Shown here: in pieces, positions 1 through 7,948 of the stretch
Numbering within the stretch: position 1 is the stretch's first letter
Layout: every line of letters starts with the position of its first letter
Source: Stagnihabitans lacustris
GTDB lineage: Bacteria > Pseudomonadota > Alphaproteobacteria > Rhodobacterales > Rhodobacteraceae
Direction: 5' to 3'
NCBI RefSeq assembly: GCF_025950525.1
Contig: NZ_JAPDGS010000002.1
Coordinates: 620,001 to 684,000, forward strand
Length of the DNA: 64,000 nt
The notes under the pieces: generated by a model
Database searches by the model: none
What the model was told of the DNA's origin: nothing
The model's input: only the letters and a program-made list of their open reading frames with translations
Translations under genes and position numbers: made by a program

Positions 1-437
1 AACTCCAGCTCGGTCGCCATCATCGCATCAAAGCCCATGGCGCGGGCGCGGGCGACCTGGGCCTTCAGCACGGCGCGGGGGGAATGGGGGACCGGCTGAT
101 GGGTGTGATGGTCGATCAGGTCGCACAGGACCAAAGCCGTCCCCTCCAGCCAGGGGATCAGCCGCATCGTGGCCAGGTCGGGCTTCATCACATGGTCGCC
201 ATAGCCGGTTGACCAGCTGGAGGATTTATACCCCTGCACCGTGTTCATGTCCTGATCCACGGTCAGCAGGTAGTCGCAACAATGCGTCTCCTTGTAGCCG
301 CCATTCACGAAAAAGGCCGCGTGAAAGCGTTTGCCCACCAGGCGCCCCCACATATCCACCGCAGCGACCAGAACGGTGTCGATGCTGCCTTGGTCCACAA
401 GGTCTTTCAGTCGGTCTAGGGTCAGATTGCCGGGCAT
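1..437 (-). CDS. Glutamine synthetase family protein, N-terminal part (cut by window edge)
   Basis: About 145 N-terminal residues are visible; the rest lies left of the window. The start is the ATG at 435-437, with a GAGGAA ribosome site seven bases upstream. The text contains DMWGRLVGKRF and KPDLATMRLIPWLEGTALVLCD, the beta-grasp N-domain and start of the catalytic domain of class-III-like glutamine synthetases that ligate glutamate to amines (gamma-glutamylamide synthetases). It is transcribed after the N-formylglutamate amidohydrolase-like gene, 65 bp away, so both probably share a transcript. A role in glutamylated amine or histidine-type degradation is inferred from this pairing. The substrate cannot be read from the sequence, and it need not be the housekeeping GlnA. 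Confidence 0.85.
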   Translation of the reverse strand, partial: MPGNLTLDRLKDLVDQGSIDTVLVAAVDMWGRLVGKRFHAAFFVNGGYKETHCCDYLLTVDQDMNTVQGYKSSSWSTGYGDHVMKPDLATMRLIPWLEGTALVLCDLIDHHTHQPVPHSPRAVLKAQVARARAMGFDAMMATELE

Positions 438-502
438 ATCTGGATTCCTCTGTTGGGTGTGGCCCTGTTGTCGGGCTTCATGGTGGCAGGTCGCGGGCGG
501 CC

Positions 503-1264
503 TTAGCTCGCCTTCGCCTGCTTCTGGATCTCGGTCAGGCCCATGTTGATCACGGGGGCCAGGGTCTCGGCCATGCGGTCGGCGGCCGCGCTGTCGGCGA
601 TCAGGTCGTTCCGGATCTCCAGCATGGCATTGGGCAGGCCGTAAGGCGTCGCATGGAGGCGCAGGGTATGCGTCACATCATCGGCGGCGGAATAGGGCGC
701 GTTCAGTTGCGCGTTCAGCCGGGTCAGCCGGCGGGCGGCGTCGTTGATCGCCACGGCAAGGGCGGCATCGGCGTCATGGATCACCCCGAATTCGACCGCG
801 CGGGGGCGGCCGTGAAAGATGGGGGTGAAGGAGTGGATGGTGACAATGACCGGCCGCAGCCCCAAGGCAATGCGCCGGGCAATCAGGTTGTGCAACCCAT
901 TGGCCCAGGGCAGATACAGCGCCTCTGTCCGCGCCAGCCGGTCTTGCGCGGTGATCGTCGCATTGCCCGGGATGTCGTGGATTTCGGACCGCGCCGGCAT
1001 CGCGCCCTTCATGTCGGGCGCGCGGTTCAGGTCATAGATCAGCCGTGTCGCGGGCGCATGGATCAGCACCGCATCCAAGCGGTGCATCAGCCCCCGCGCC
1101 ACGTCCAGCGCGCCCGGGTCCCAGGCGATATGGGCCGCGCGCTGCTCCGGGCTTAGCCCCAGGTCGCCCCAAGGTGCAGGAAAGGCGTTCGAGGCATGTT
1201 CGCAGACCAGAACCAGCCGCCCCGTCGCAGACAAATTCTCGATGATCGGCTGAAATGCCCGCAT
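503..1264 (-). CDS. N-formylglutamate amidohydrolase family protein
   Basis: A 253-residue protein of the N-formylglutamate amidohydrolase (HutG-type, PF05013) family, which hydrolyses N-formyl- or related N-acyl-glutamate to glutamate. The CEHASN motif at residues 21-26 and the downstream HIAWDPGA and DLNRAP segments are typical. The ATG at 1262-1264 has a GGGAGA ribosome site at proper spacing. No histidine-degradation genes (hutHUI) lie beside it. It is paired with a glutamine synthetase-like gene and a divergent RpiR regulator, so it may act on another glutamate conjugate instead of formylglutamate. Family assignment is firm; the substrate is open. Confidence 0.88.
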   Translation of the reverse strand: MRAFQPIIENLSATGRLVLVCEHASNAFPAPWGDLGLSPEQRAAHIAWDPGALDVARGLMHRLDAVLIHAPATRLIYDLNRAPDMKGAMPARSEIHDIPGNATITAQDRLARTEALYLPWANGLHNLIARRIALGLRPVIVTIHSFTPIFHGRPRAVEFGVIHDADAALAVAINDAARRLTRLNAQLNAPYSAADDVTHTLRLHATPYGLPNAMLEIRNDLIADSAAADRMAETLAPVINMGLTEIQKQAKAS

Positions 1265-1281
1265 GGCGGTCTCCCTTTTGC

Positions 1282-1305
1282 GACAGGCTGTCTTGGCTGG
1301 GCCAA
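1282..1305. promoter_or_regulatory. Candidate operators between the divergent amidohydrolase and rpiR genes
   Basis: Two short inverted repeats lie back to back in the 103 bp divergent spacer. GACAG-G-CTGTC at 1282-1292 is a perfect 11-bp palindrome, and TTGGC-TGG-GCCAA lies at 1293-1305. A third CTGTC half follows at 1307-1311. A weak sigma70-like pair for the rpiR side is TTGTTT at 1316-1321 and TACGAT at 1340-1345, spaced 18 bp. Divergently placed RpiR-type regulators commonly bind such spacers; binding here is inference. Confidence 0.4.
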
Positions 1306-1367
1306 ACTGTCAAGATTGTTTCCGCCGGGCAAATCCTGTTACGATGTTTACGAAACGGAGACCGCCG

Positions 1368-2225
1368 ATGACCCTGGACGATCAACTGCGCACCGCTCTT
1401 CCCGATCTGACCCGGGCCGAGCGGCAATTGGCGACCCATATCCTGTCGCATTATCCGGTGGCGGCGCTGGGGTCGATCACGGTGCTGGCGAAGGCCGCGC
1501 AGGTGTCGACGCCGACCGTGGTGCGGCTGGCGCAAAAGCTGGGCTACAAGGGCTATCCCGACTTTCAGGGGTCTTTGCGCGGCGAGGTCGAGGCCATGTT
1601 GGTGACGCCCATCACCAAACAGGCGATGCGGGCGCAGGGCGTGCCGTCCGGTCACATGCTGACCCGCTTTGCCGAGGCCGTGGTGGCCAATCTGCAATCG
1701 ACGCTGAACCAGATCGACCCGGCCGATTTCGACGCGGTGGTCGCTTTGCTGGCGGACCCCTCGCGCCGGGTCTTTGCCTTGGGCGGGCGGATCACCCATG
1801 CGCTTGCCGATTATTTCGCCAGCCTGATGACGGTGATCCGGACGGAAGTGACGTTGCTGTCCGACAATTCCGCCACCTGGCCGCCCGCCCTGCTGGAGAT
1901 GCAGGCCGGCGATGTGCTTTTGGTCTTTGACATCCGCCGCTATGAAAATGCGGTGTTGCAGGTGGCCGAGATGGCCAAGGAACAGGGCGCCGAGATCGTG
2001 CTTGTCACCGACCGCTGGGTCTCGCCTGCGGCTTCGCACGCCCGGCATGTGATGTGCGCCCATGTCGAGGCGCCAAGTGCCTGGGACAGCAATGCGGTGC
2101 TGATGGTCCTGGTGGAAACGCTGTTGGCCGCGGTGCAAAACGCGACCTGGGAGGTGACAGAACCCAGGTTGCGGCGGTTGGAGGACCTTTACGCCCGCAC
2201 GCGCTTCTTTCGGCGGCATCGCTAG
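1368..2225 (+). CDS. MurR/RpiR family transcriptional regulator
   Basis: A 285-residue regulator with an N-terminal RpiR helix-turn-helix (about residues 5-75, recognition region near 36-60) and a C-terminal SIS sugar-phosphate/ligand domain (about 120-260, with FALGGR near its start). I chose the ATG at 1368 because CGGAG lies at 1356-1360; upstream in-frame starts lack a ribosome site and run into the divergent promoter. It probably controls the divergent amidohydrolase/glutamine synthetase pair. Ligands of RpiR proteins in this setting are not readable from sequence; a glutamate conjugate or amino sugar would both fit. Confidence 0.88.
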   Translation: MTLDDQLRTALPDLTRAERQLATHILSHYPVAALGSITVLAKAAQVSTPTVVRLAQKLGYKGYPDFQGSLRGEVEAMLVTPITKQAMRAQGVPSGHMLTRFAEAVVANLQSTLNQIDPADFDAVVALLADPSRRVFALGGRITHALADYFASLMTVIRTEVTLLSDNSATWPPALLEMQAGDVLLVFDIRRYENAVLQVAEMAKEQGAEIVLVTDRWVSPAASHARHVMCAHVEAPSAWDSNAVLMVLVETLLAAVQNATWEVTEPRLRRLEDLYARTRFFRRHR

Positions 2226-2234
2226 CGGACAGCG

Positions 2235-2259
2235 CCGGGAGGGTTTCACACCCTCCCGG
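2235..2259 (+). terminator. Hairpin downstream of the rpiR gene (5' half of dispersed composite element)
   Basis: A perfect 10-bp stem, CCGGGAGGGT with ACCCTCCCGG, around a 5-nt loop starts nine bases after the rpiR stop. There is no T-run. The conserved 24-nt core of the dispersed intergenic repeat follows ten bases later, so this is probably the hairpin half of that element and may stabilise or end the transcript. Confidence 0.55.
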
Positions 2260-2269
2260 ACCCTCCCGT

Positions 2270-2293
2270 GGGATATTTATGAAAAGATGAAAG
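2270..2293 (+). repeat. Dispersed intergenic repeat core, divergent copy 1
   Basis: This 24-nt block keeps both ends of the family core (GGGATATTT and ATGAAAG), but the middle is changed; 18 of 24 positions match the copy at 43274. It is preceded by the hairpin at 2235-2259 and a C-rich spacer, the same order as in the other copies. It ends four bases from the stop codon of the convergent EamA transporter gene. Confidence 0.5.
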
Positions 2294-2296
2294 GGA

Positions 2297-3157
2297 TCAG
2301 CGGTGCCGCAGGCCTAGGGCGGCGTTCAAGGCCACGGCGGTCAGCAAGACCGCGCCGCCCAGTGCGGTGTTGGGCGACAGGGTCTGGTTCAACAGCGCCC
2401 AGGCCCAAAGCGGCGCCAGCAGGACCTCGATCAGCGAGAACAGCGTGGCTTGGGCCGCGGGCACGACGCGCGAGCCTGCGGTGTAAAGCGCCATGCCGCC
2501 GGTCAGGGTCACGGCGCCCATCGCGGTTGCAATGGCAATGTCCTGGGGGGCTGTGAGCAAGGCTTCGCCAGCCAGCAGGGCGCCGACCGCGCCGATGGCC
2601 GTCGAAAAGACCCCGCCCAAAAGGACAGCGGGGCGGGTGTCGCTGACATGGCCCCAGCGGACGGCCACGGTGAAGGCGGCAAAGCCCGCCGCGGACAAAA
2701 GCGCCGCCAGCGTGCCAAAGCCGGTGCCGCCCCCGATCTGGCCCACGCCGCCGACCATGATGACGATGCCCACCAGGGCCAGCGCGATGGCGCCCCAGGT
2801 CAGGGGGCTGACGCGCTCTTTCAGCAGGACACGGCCAAAGACCGCGGCCAGAAACGGCGAGGCGGAGAACAAAAGCACCGCATTGGCCACCGTGGTCGAT
2901 TGCAGCGCGGTGATGGCGCCGCCAAAGGCCGCGACCAGGCCCAGCCCGCCCAGGACCCCGGCCCAGCCCATAGCGCGGATCGCGCCCCAGGCGCGCCCCG
3001 GTCCGATCCAGGCCAGCATGACCGGCAACATCCCCAGCGACCGCCAGAACAGCACGGCCCAAGAGCCCGCCTGTTCGATCCCGCCGATCAGCACGCCTTG
3101 CACCGACCAGACCACGCCCGCGGCGACGACCAGCGCCGCTCCTGTCCCATACCGCAT
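2297..3157 (-). CDS. EamA/DMT family transporter
   Basis: A 286-residue integral membrane protein with ten hydrophobic segments arranged as two five-helix EamA halves (about residues 1-140 and 145-286), as in the drug/metabolite transporter superfamily. The SASPFLAAVFG segment before KERVSPLTWGAIALALVGI is typical of the helix-4/5 region. The ATG at 3155-3157 was chosen over the TTG just before it. It lies downstream of the ghrA-like gene on the same strand, with a hairpin/repeat element between them, so it is probably not in that operon. The transported metabolite is unknown. Confidence 0.85.
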   Translation of the reverse strand: MRYGTGAALVVAAGVVWSVQGVLIGGIEQAGSWAVLFWRSLGMLPVMLAWIGPGRAWGAIRAMGWAGVLGGLGLVAAFGGAITALQSTTVANAVLLFSASPFLAAVFGRVLLKERVSPLTWGAIALALVGIVIMVGGVGQIGGGTGFGTLAALLSAAGFAAFTVAVRWGHVSDTRPAVLLGGVFSTAIGAVGALLAGEALLTAPQDIAIATAMGAVTLTGGMALYTAGSRVVPAAQATLFSLIEVLLAPLWAWALLNQTLSPNTALGGAVLLTAVALNAALGLRHR

Positions 3158-3228
3158 CAAAGCCCCCGTTTTGTCAGGACCTTAGCGGGGGTCAAGCGCC
3201 CGGGATTGCAAGAAAGCGACCTCTTTCG

Positions 3229-3283
3229 CTTTCATACTGGCCCAAATATTCCGGGTGGGTCTGGGAGGGCAGCGCCCTCCCAG
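3229..3283 (-). repeat. Dispersed intergenic repeat copy 2 (core plus hairpin)
   Basis: Read on the minus strand, immediately after the ghrA-like stop at 3287, a perfect 10-bp stem (3261-3283, CTGGGAGGGC arms, 3-nt loop) is followed by an eight-base ACCCACCC spacer and the core GGAATATTT...TATGAAAG at 3229-3252. The order hairpin, spacer, core matches the other copies. Position right behind a stop codon suggests a 3'-end role such as termination or mRNA protection. That function is inferred. Confidence 0.75.
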
Positions 3284-3286
3284 CGC

Positions 3287-4207
3287 TTAGTAGCCGCGCG
3301 CGCGGTCGACGAGATGCAAAAGCGGCAAGCCGTCACGCGCCCTCGCAATATTGGCCACCAGGACCCCGACCGCGGTTTCGGGCCTGGTATCGGCGGCGAT
3401 ATGGGGGGTGACGGTGATCTTGGGATGGGTCCAGAACGGGTGATCCTGCGGCAGGGGCTCGGTCCGAAAGACATCCAGCGTGGCATGGCCAAGCCCGCCG
3501 TCCAAAGCCGCCAGCAGCGCCTGATCGTCGATCAAGGGCCCGCGCCCGGGGTTCAGGATCACGGCGCCCTTGGGCAGGAAGGCCAGGCGTTCGGCGTTCA
3601 ACAGGTTCTCGGTCTCGGGCGTTTTGGGCAAAAGGGTCACGACGATCTGGGCCTGCGACAGCGCCTCTTTCAAGCCCGTTTCGCCATGCAGGCTGCGCAG
3701 GCCGGGGATGTCCTTGGCGGTGCGGCTCCAGCCGGTCACGGGGAAGTTCATCGCTTGCAAAGCCCGCGCGCAGGCCAGGCCCAGTTCGCCCAGGCCCAGC
3801 ATCGCCACCGGGCGCGACCGCGCCAAAGGCGGGCAGGTGGCATCCCACACATGGCCAGGGTTCACGATATGGCGGTCCATCCCAAGGTGGTGGCGCAACG
3901 CATGGCCCAGCACCCATTCCACCATCCCCTCGGTCAGCCCGGGATCGACCATCCGGCACAGGGCTTGCGTCAGGGTCGCATTGCCCACGATCCGCTCGAC
4001 CCCTGCCCACAGGTTCAGGACCGCCTTTGCCTTCACATAGGGCGTGAAATCCTGCAGCCAGGACGAGGGCGCATAGATGATCACATCGACCTCTTCAGGC
4101 GCGGCCTCTGTCACCACCTGCGCCGCGATGCCGGCCCGGGCCAGGGCTGCGGGCAAAAGCGTTTCATATTCGGGCCAAAGCGCGGGGGCGGCAAACAGGA
4201 TCAGCAT
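3287..4207 (-). CDS. ghrA: Glyoxylate/hydroxypyruvate reductase A-like dehydrogenase
   Basis: A 306-residue D-isomer-specific 2-hydroxyacid dehydrogenase of the GhrA type, which reduces glyoxylate or hydroxypyruvate with NAD(P)H in the cytoplasm. The dinucleotide-binding LGLGELG is at residues 137-143. Catalytic Arg222 is in NPGRGPLI, Glu250 in FRTEPLP and His269 in TPHIA. Length and motif spacing match full-length enzymes. It is the last clear gene of the minus-strand run that starts at mreB, separated from the DUF1345 gene by three 15-bp repeats. The exact 2-oxoacid used is inferred from family only. Confidence 0.85.
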   Translation of the reverse strand: MLILFAAPALWPEYETLLPAALARAGIAAQVVTEAAPEEVDVIIYAPSSWLQDFTPYVKAKAVLNLWAGVERIVGNATLTQALCRMVDPGLTEGMVEWVLGHALRHHLGMDRHIVNPGHVWDATCPPLARSRPVAMLGLGELGLACARALQAMNFPVTGWSRTAKDIPGLRSLHGETGLKEALSQAQIVVTLLPKTPETENLLNAERLAFLPKGAVILNPGRGPLIDDQALLAALDGGLGHATLDVFRTEPLPQDHPFWTHPKITVTPHIAADTRPETAVGVLVANIARARDGLPLLHLVDRARGY

Positions 4208-4220
4208 GTTACCTCGAAGC

Positions 4221-4265
4221 GTTCATCGGGACAGGATTCAGCGGGACAGGGTTCATCGGGACAGG
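4221..4265. repeat. Three tandem 15-bp repeats at the DUF1345 stop codon
   Basis: The plus strand reads GTTCATCGGGACAGG, ATTCAGCGGGACAGG, GTTCATCGGGACAGG without gaps. The last unit overlaps the end of the DUF1345 gene, whose TGA lies at 4253-4255. The other two fill the spacer before ghrA. Each unit on the coding strand carries an ATGAA-type motif, so extra copies may arise by slippage of the gene end. Confidence 0.8.
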
Positions 4266-4867
4266 GCGAGGGCGGCATTGACCGCCAGAGCCAGAATGAC
4301 CGTGTTGAAGAAAAAACTGCCCAAGCCATGCAGCAGGACCATGCGCCGCAACCGCGCAGAGGTCACGACCACATCCGAAACCTGAAAGGTCATGCCGACG
4401 GTCAGCGCGAAATACAGGAAATCCCAGATGTCGGGGGGCGTCGTGCCGGGAAAGTTCAGCCCGCCCTCGGGCTCGGCTGCAAACCAAAGATGGGCATAAC
4501 GGAAGGCCGCCATGACCTGCAGCGTGGCCCAGCCCAAGGGGGCGGCGGCCAGGGCAAACAGCGCCTCGGGCGCGGTGTTGTCGCGGTTCAGCACCAGAAA
4601 CACCGAGGCAAGGCTGACCCCCACGCCCAAAAGCGCCAGGATCAGGATCAGGGTCGCGCCCTCGTCCTCGATCTCGGCATGGGCGCGCAGGGCTTGCGGG
4701 GTCAGGCCGCGGCCCATCAGCCCCACCAGCACCAGATAGGTGGCAAAGAACCCGTTCACCCCGGCCAGGGCCCGCATCTCGGGCGCAAGGCCGAAACAGG
4801 CCGCCCAAAGACCCAGTCCCAAGGCCAGCGCCACCAGAAACCGTTTGTGCTTGCGCCAGATCGTCAT
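4253..4867 (-). CDS. DUF1345 domain-containing membrane protein
   Basis: A 204-residue inner-membrane protein with five to six hydrophobic segments. The central PPDIWDFLYFALTVGMTFQVSDV block and the FFFNTVILALAVN end are hallmarks of DUF1345 (PF07077). The start codon overlaps the rodA stop in an ATGA arrangement, so translation is probably coupled to rodA and the gene belongs to the elongasome operon transcript. The function of the family is unknown to me; a role linked to envelope growth is only suggested by position. Confidence 0.88.
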   Translation of the reverse strand: MTIWRKHKRFLVALALGLGLWAACFGLAPEMRALAGVNGFFATYLVLVGLMGRGLTPQALRAHAEIEDEGATLILILALLGVGVSLASVFLVLNRDNTAPEALFALAAAPLGWATLQVMAAFRYAHLWFAAEPEGGLNFPGTTPPDIWDFLYFALTVGMTFQVSDVVVTSARLRRMVLLHGLGSFFFNTVILALAVNAALALSR

Positions 4868-6003
4868 CGCAGCCGGTGCACGATGGCGCTTTGCGCCAGG
4901 CCAAAGGCGATCAGCAAGACCAGGGTGGCCGATCCGCCATAGGACAGGAAGGGCAAAGGCACGCCCACGACCGGCGCCAGCCCCATGACCATGGCCAGGT
5001 TCACCGCGAGGTAAAGGAAGAAGTTCATCGCGATCCCGATCAGCAACAGCGACGAGAAGCGGTCCTTGTTCTGAAGCGCCGCCCAGAACAGAAAGATCAG
5101 GATGACCGCATAAAGCGTCAACAGGGAAATCGCGCCGATGAAGCCGAATTCCTCGCCCAGGGTGGTAAAGATGAAGTCTGTGTGTTTCTCGGGCAGGAAG
5201 TTCAGGCGGCTTTGCGTTCCCTGCATGAAGCCCTTGCCGGTCCAGCCCCCCGACCCCAGCGCGATCTTGGCTTGCAAGATGTTATAGCCCGCGCCCAAAG
5301 GATCGGCAGAGGGGTCAAGGAAGGTGTCGATCCGGCGGTATTGGTAGTCATGGATCAGCTGCCAGGGCGTGCCGCGCAACAGGAAGATCCCCGCCACCCC
5401 CGCACCAAAGACCCCCACGACCCCCGCGAAATACCACAGCGACACGCCGGCCGCGAACATCACACCCGCGCCCGCGATGACCAGCATCAGCGTCGTGCCC
5501 AAGTTCGGCTCCAGATAGACCAGGGCGGCCGGCGCCAGGATCAACGCCACCGGCACCAGCACCCACAGCGGGCGCGAGACCCTGCGGTCGGGCAGCCAGT
5601 CGTAATAGGTCGCCAGCATCATGACCAGGGCGACCTTCATCAGCTCGGAGGGTTGCAGGCGCATGAAGCCGATGTCGATCCAGCGTTGCGCCCCCATGCC
5701 GATAACGCCAAAGAACTGCACCACCAGCAAAAGCGCAAAGGTCGCCACATAGGCCGCCACCGACATCGACCGCCAGAACCAGATCGGCGTCAGGCAGATC
5801 ATCAAAGACAGCACCAGGCCCGCACCGAACCGCTTCATCTGCGGCCCGGCCCATTGGCCCATATCCCCGCCCGAAATCGAATACAGCATCAGCCAGCCGA
5901 TGGCCGCACAGGCCGTGATGACCAGGTAAAGCCCCCAGTTGACGTAAAGCACCTTGGTCAGGCCGGTCGGCGCGAATTTGACGCGGTATTCCAGGAATGA
6001 CAT
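4864..6003 (-). CDS. rodA: Rod shape-determining protein RodA (SEDS peptidoglycan polymerase)
   Basis: A 379-residue SEDS-family membrane protein that polymerises glycan strands together with PBP2 during cell elongation. It has about ten transmembrane segments and the conserved C-terminal PLPFLSYGGSATLVLL region. The MSFLEY start at 6003 lies one base after the mrdA stop; an upstream in-frame start would overlap mrdA by 35 bases and adds a polar stretch unlike RodA. The next gene (DUF1345) overlaps its stop. Gene order mreBCD-mrdA-rodA is the classical elongasome operon. Confidence 0.95.
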   Translation of the reverse strand: MSFLEYRVKFAPTGLTKVLYVNWGLYLVITACAAIGWLMLYSISGGDMGQWAGPQMKRFGAGLVLSLMICLTPIWFWRSMSVAAYVATFALLLVVQFFGVIGMGAQRWIDIGFMRLQPSELMKVALVMMLATYYDWLPDRRVSRPLWVLVPVALILAPAALVYLEPNLGTTLMLVIAGAGVMFAAGVSLWYFAGVVGVFGAGVAGIFLLRGTPWQLIHDYQYRRIDTFLDPSADPLGAGYNILQAKIALGSGGWTGKGFMQGTQSRLNFLPEKHTDFIFTTLGEEFGFIGAISLLTLYAVILIFLFWAALQNKDRFSSLLLIGIAMNFFLYLAVNLAMVMGLAPVVGVPLPFLSYGGSATLVLLIAFGLAQSAIVHRLR

Positions 6004-6004
6004 G

Positions 6005-7948
6005 TCAGACCTTCTTTTCGGCGGGCATCTTGCCGTCGGCATTGCGCAACCGCAGGTCCTTCAGCATCGACTCGATCCGCTTGCGCTGGGCCTCGGGGTA
6101 ATCGGCCGGGTCGGGCAGGGCGCCGTTCAGCACCCGCAGCAGCACATCGCGCGCAATGGGGGCCGCGGCCGAGGACCCCCCGCCGCCATGTTCCACCACC
6201 ACCGCCACCGCATAGCGCGGCGCCTCGGCCGGGGCATAGGCCACGAACAACGCATGGTCGCGGTATTTCCACGGCAGGTCGGTGTTGGCGACCACCCCCG
6301 TCTCGCGCTCGCTGGCCGAGATGTTGCGGACCTGAGAGGTCCCCGACTTGCCCGCCATCTTCTTGTCCGCAGCCGCGACCCGCGCGCCATAGGAGGTGCC
6401 GTGCTGCGAGTTCACGACGTTGTTCATGCCCGACCGAACGGCCTCCAGATGGCTTTCGGGGATGCCCAGGCTTTCGGGCGGCACGATTTCGGTTTCGACA
6501 CCGTCGATGGCGCGGATCAGGCGGGGCACCACGGCGCGCCCGGTCGCCGCCCGTGCCGTCATCACCGCCAGTTGCAACGGCGAGGCCAGAACATAGCCCT
6601 GGCCGATCGAGGCGTTGATCGTGTCGCCGATCCGCCAGTCCTGTTTATACTTCGCCTGCTTCCAGTCCTTGGTCGGCAGGTTGCCTTCCGTGATCGCTGA
6701 CATGGGCAGGTCATGGCGCATGCCAAGCCCCATGCGGCGCCCCATCTCGGAGATCTTGTCGATGCCGACCTTCTGCGCGACCTCGTAGTAAAAGACGTCG
6801 CAGCTTTCGGCAAGGCTGCGGGCCAGGTCGACCTTGCCATGCCCGCCATGTTTCCAGCAGTGAAAACGCCGTCCGCCGAACTCCAGATAGCCCGGGCAAC
6901 GGACCGTGGTTTCGACGTCGATGGCGCCCTCGGCCAGGGCTGCCAGCGCGGTCACGACCTTGAAGGTTGATCCGGGCGGATAGGCGCCCTGCACGACCTT
7001 GTTGGCCAGGGGGCGGTGGTCGTTTTGCATCAGCACATTGTAATTCGCGCTGGAAATCCCGCGCACGAACAGGTTCGGATCAAACGAAGGCGCCGAGACC
7101 GCCGCGATGATATCGCCATTGTGGACATCCATCACGACGCAGGCGGCCGAATCCTCGCCCAGCCGCGCCTGGGTGAAGTTCTGGATATCGGCGTCGATGG
7201 TCAGCATCAGATCGGCGCCCGAAAGCCCCTCGGTCCGCTCCAGTTCGCGCATGACGCGGCCGACATGGTTGACCTCGATCTTGCGGTTGCCGGCACTGCC
7301 GCGCAACACATCCTCGCGCCAGCGTTCGACCCCGATCTTGCCGATCTGGAACTTGGGGATGCGCAACAGGGGATCTGGGTTTTCAAGCCCCTCAAGGTCG
7401 CTCTCTGACACCGGGCCGACATAGCCCACGACATGGGCGAAATCCGTGTCACGCGGATAGATGCGCGACAGGCCGACATCGGGCGACACGCCGGGCAGGG
7501 CCGGGGCGTTCACGGTGATGCGGCTGAACTCCTCCCACGAAAGCCGGTCCTTGACCGGGATCGGCACAAAAGAGGGGTTGCGGTCGACATCGCGCAAGAC
7601 CCGCTCCATGTCGTTGCGGGTCAGGGGGATCAGATGCGACAGGCGGTTCAGAACCTCACCGACATCGCCAGCGCCTTCGCGCGTGATCACGACGCGGTAG
7701 TTCTGCACATTGCCCGCGATCAGCTTGCCGTTGCGGTCCACGATCAGGCCCCGGTCGGGCGGGATCAGCTGGATGTTGACGCGGTTCTGTTCGGCCAAAA
7801 GCGCGAAATCCTGCGCCTGATCGACGCCAAGATAGCGCATCCGCCCGCCCAGCACCGCCATTGTGGCCGCCATGCAGCCCCCCATGAACAGCGCCCGCCG
7901 CGTCACCTTGCGGTGGCTGTCTTCGGTATCGCGCACCGGTCGCCTCAT
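6005..7948 (-). CDS. mrdA: Penicillin-binding protein 2 (peptidoglycan transpeptidase)
   Basis: A 647-residue class B penicillin-binding protein, the transpeptidase partner of RodA. One membrane anchor (about residues 19-36) is followed by the dimerisation domain and a transpeptidase domain with the STFK active site (Ser327), the SCD triad (Ser382) and KSGT (534-537), all in expected order. Its ATG overlaps the mreD stop (ATGA) and rodA starts one base after its stop. Length is typical for PBP2. All catalytic motifs are intact, so it should be an active beta-lactam target in the periplasm. Confidence 0.96.
   Translation of the reverse strand: MRRPVRDTEDSHRKVTRRALFMGGCMAATMAVLGGRMRYLGVDQAQDFALLAEQNRVNIQLIPPDRGLIVDRNGKLIAGNVQNYRVVITREGAGDVGEVLNRLSHLIPLTRNDMERVLRDVDRNPSFVPIPVKDRLSWEEFSRITVNAPALPGVSPDVGLSRIYPRDTDFAHVVGYVGPVSESDLEGLENPDPLLRIPKFQIGKIGVERWREDVLRGSAGNRKIEVNHVGRVMRELERTEGLSGADLMLTIDADIQNFTQARLGEDSAACVVMDVHNGDIIAAVSAPSFDPNLFVRGISSANYNVLMQNDHRPLANKVVQGAYPPGSTFKVVTALAALAEGAIDVETTVRCPGYLEFGGRRFHCWKHGGHGKVDLARSLAESCDVFYYEVAQKVGIDKISEMGRRMGLGMRHDLPMSAITEGNLPTKDWKQAKYKQDWRIGDTINASIGQGYVLASPLQLAVMTARAATGRAVVPRLIRAIDGVETEIVPPESLGIPESHLEAVRSGMNNVVNSQHGTSYGARVAAADKKMAGKSGTSQVRNISASERETGVVANTDLPWKYRDHALFVAYAPAEAPRYAVAVVVEHGGGGSSAAAPIARDVLLRVLNGALPDPADYPEAQRKRIESMLKDLRLRNADGKMPAEKKV

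Noticed and set aside
2450..4942. A long plus-strand open frame of 830 codons across the EamA, ghrA and DUF1345 genes
   Set aside because: It is Gly/Arg/Gln/His-rich, has no ribosome site or recognisable domain, and is antisense to three real genes. High GC makes such shadow frames common.
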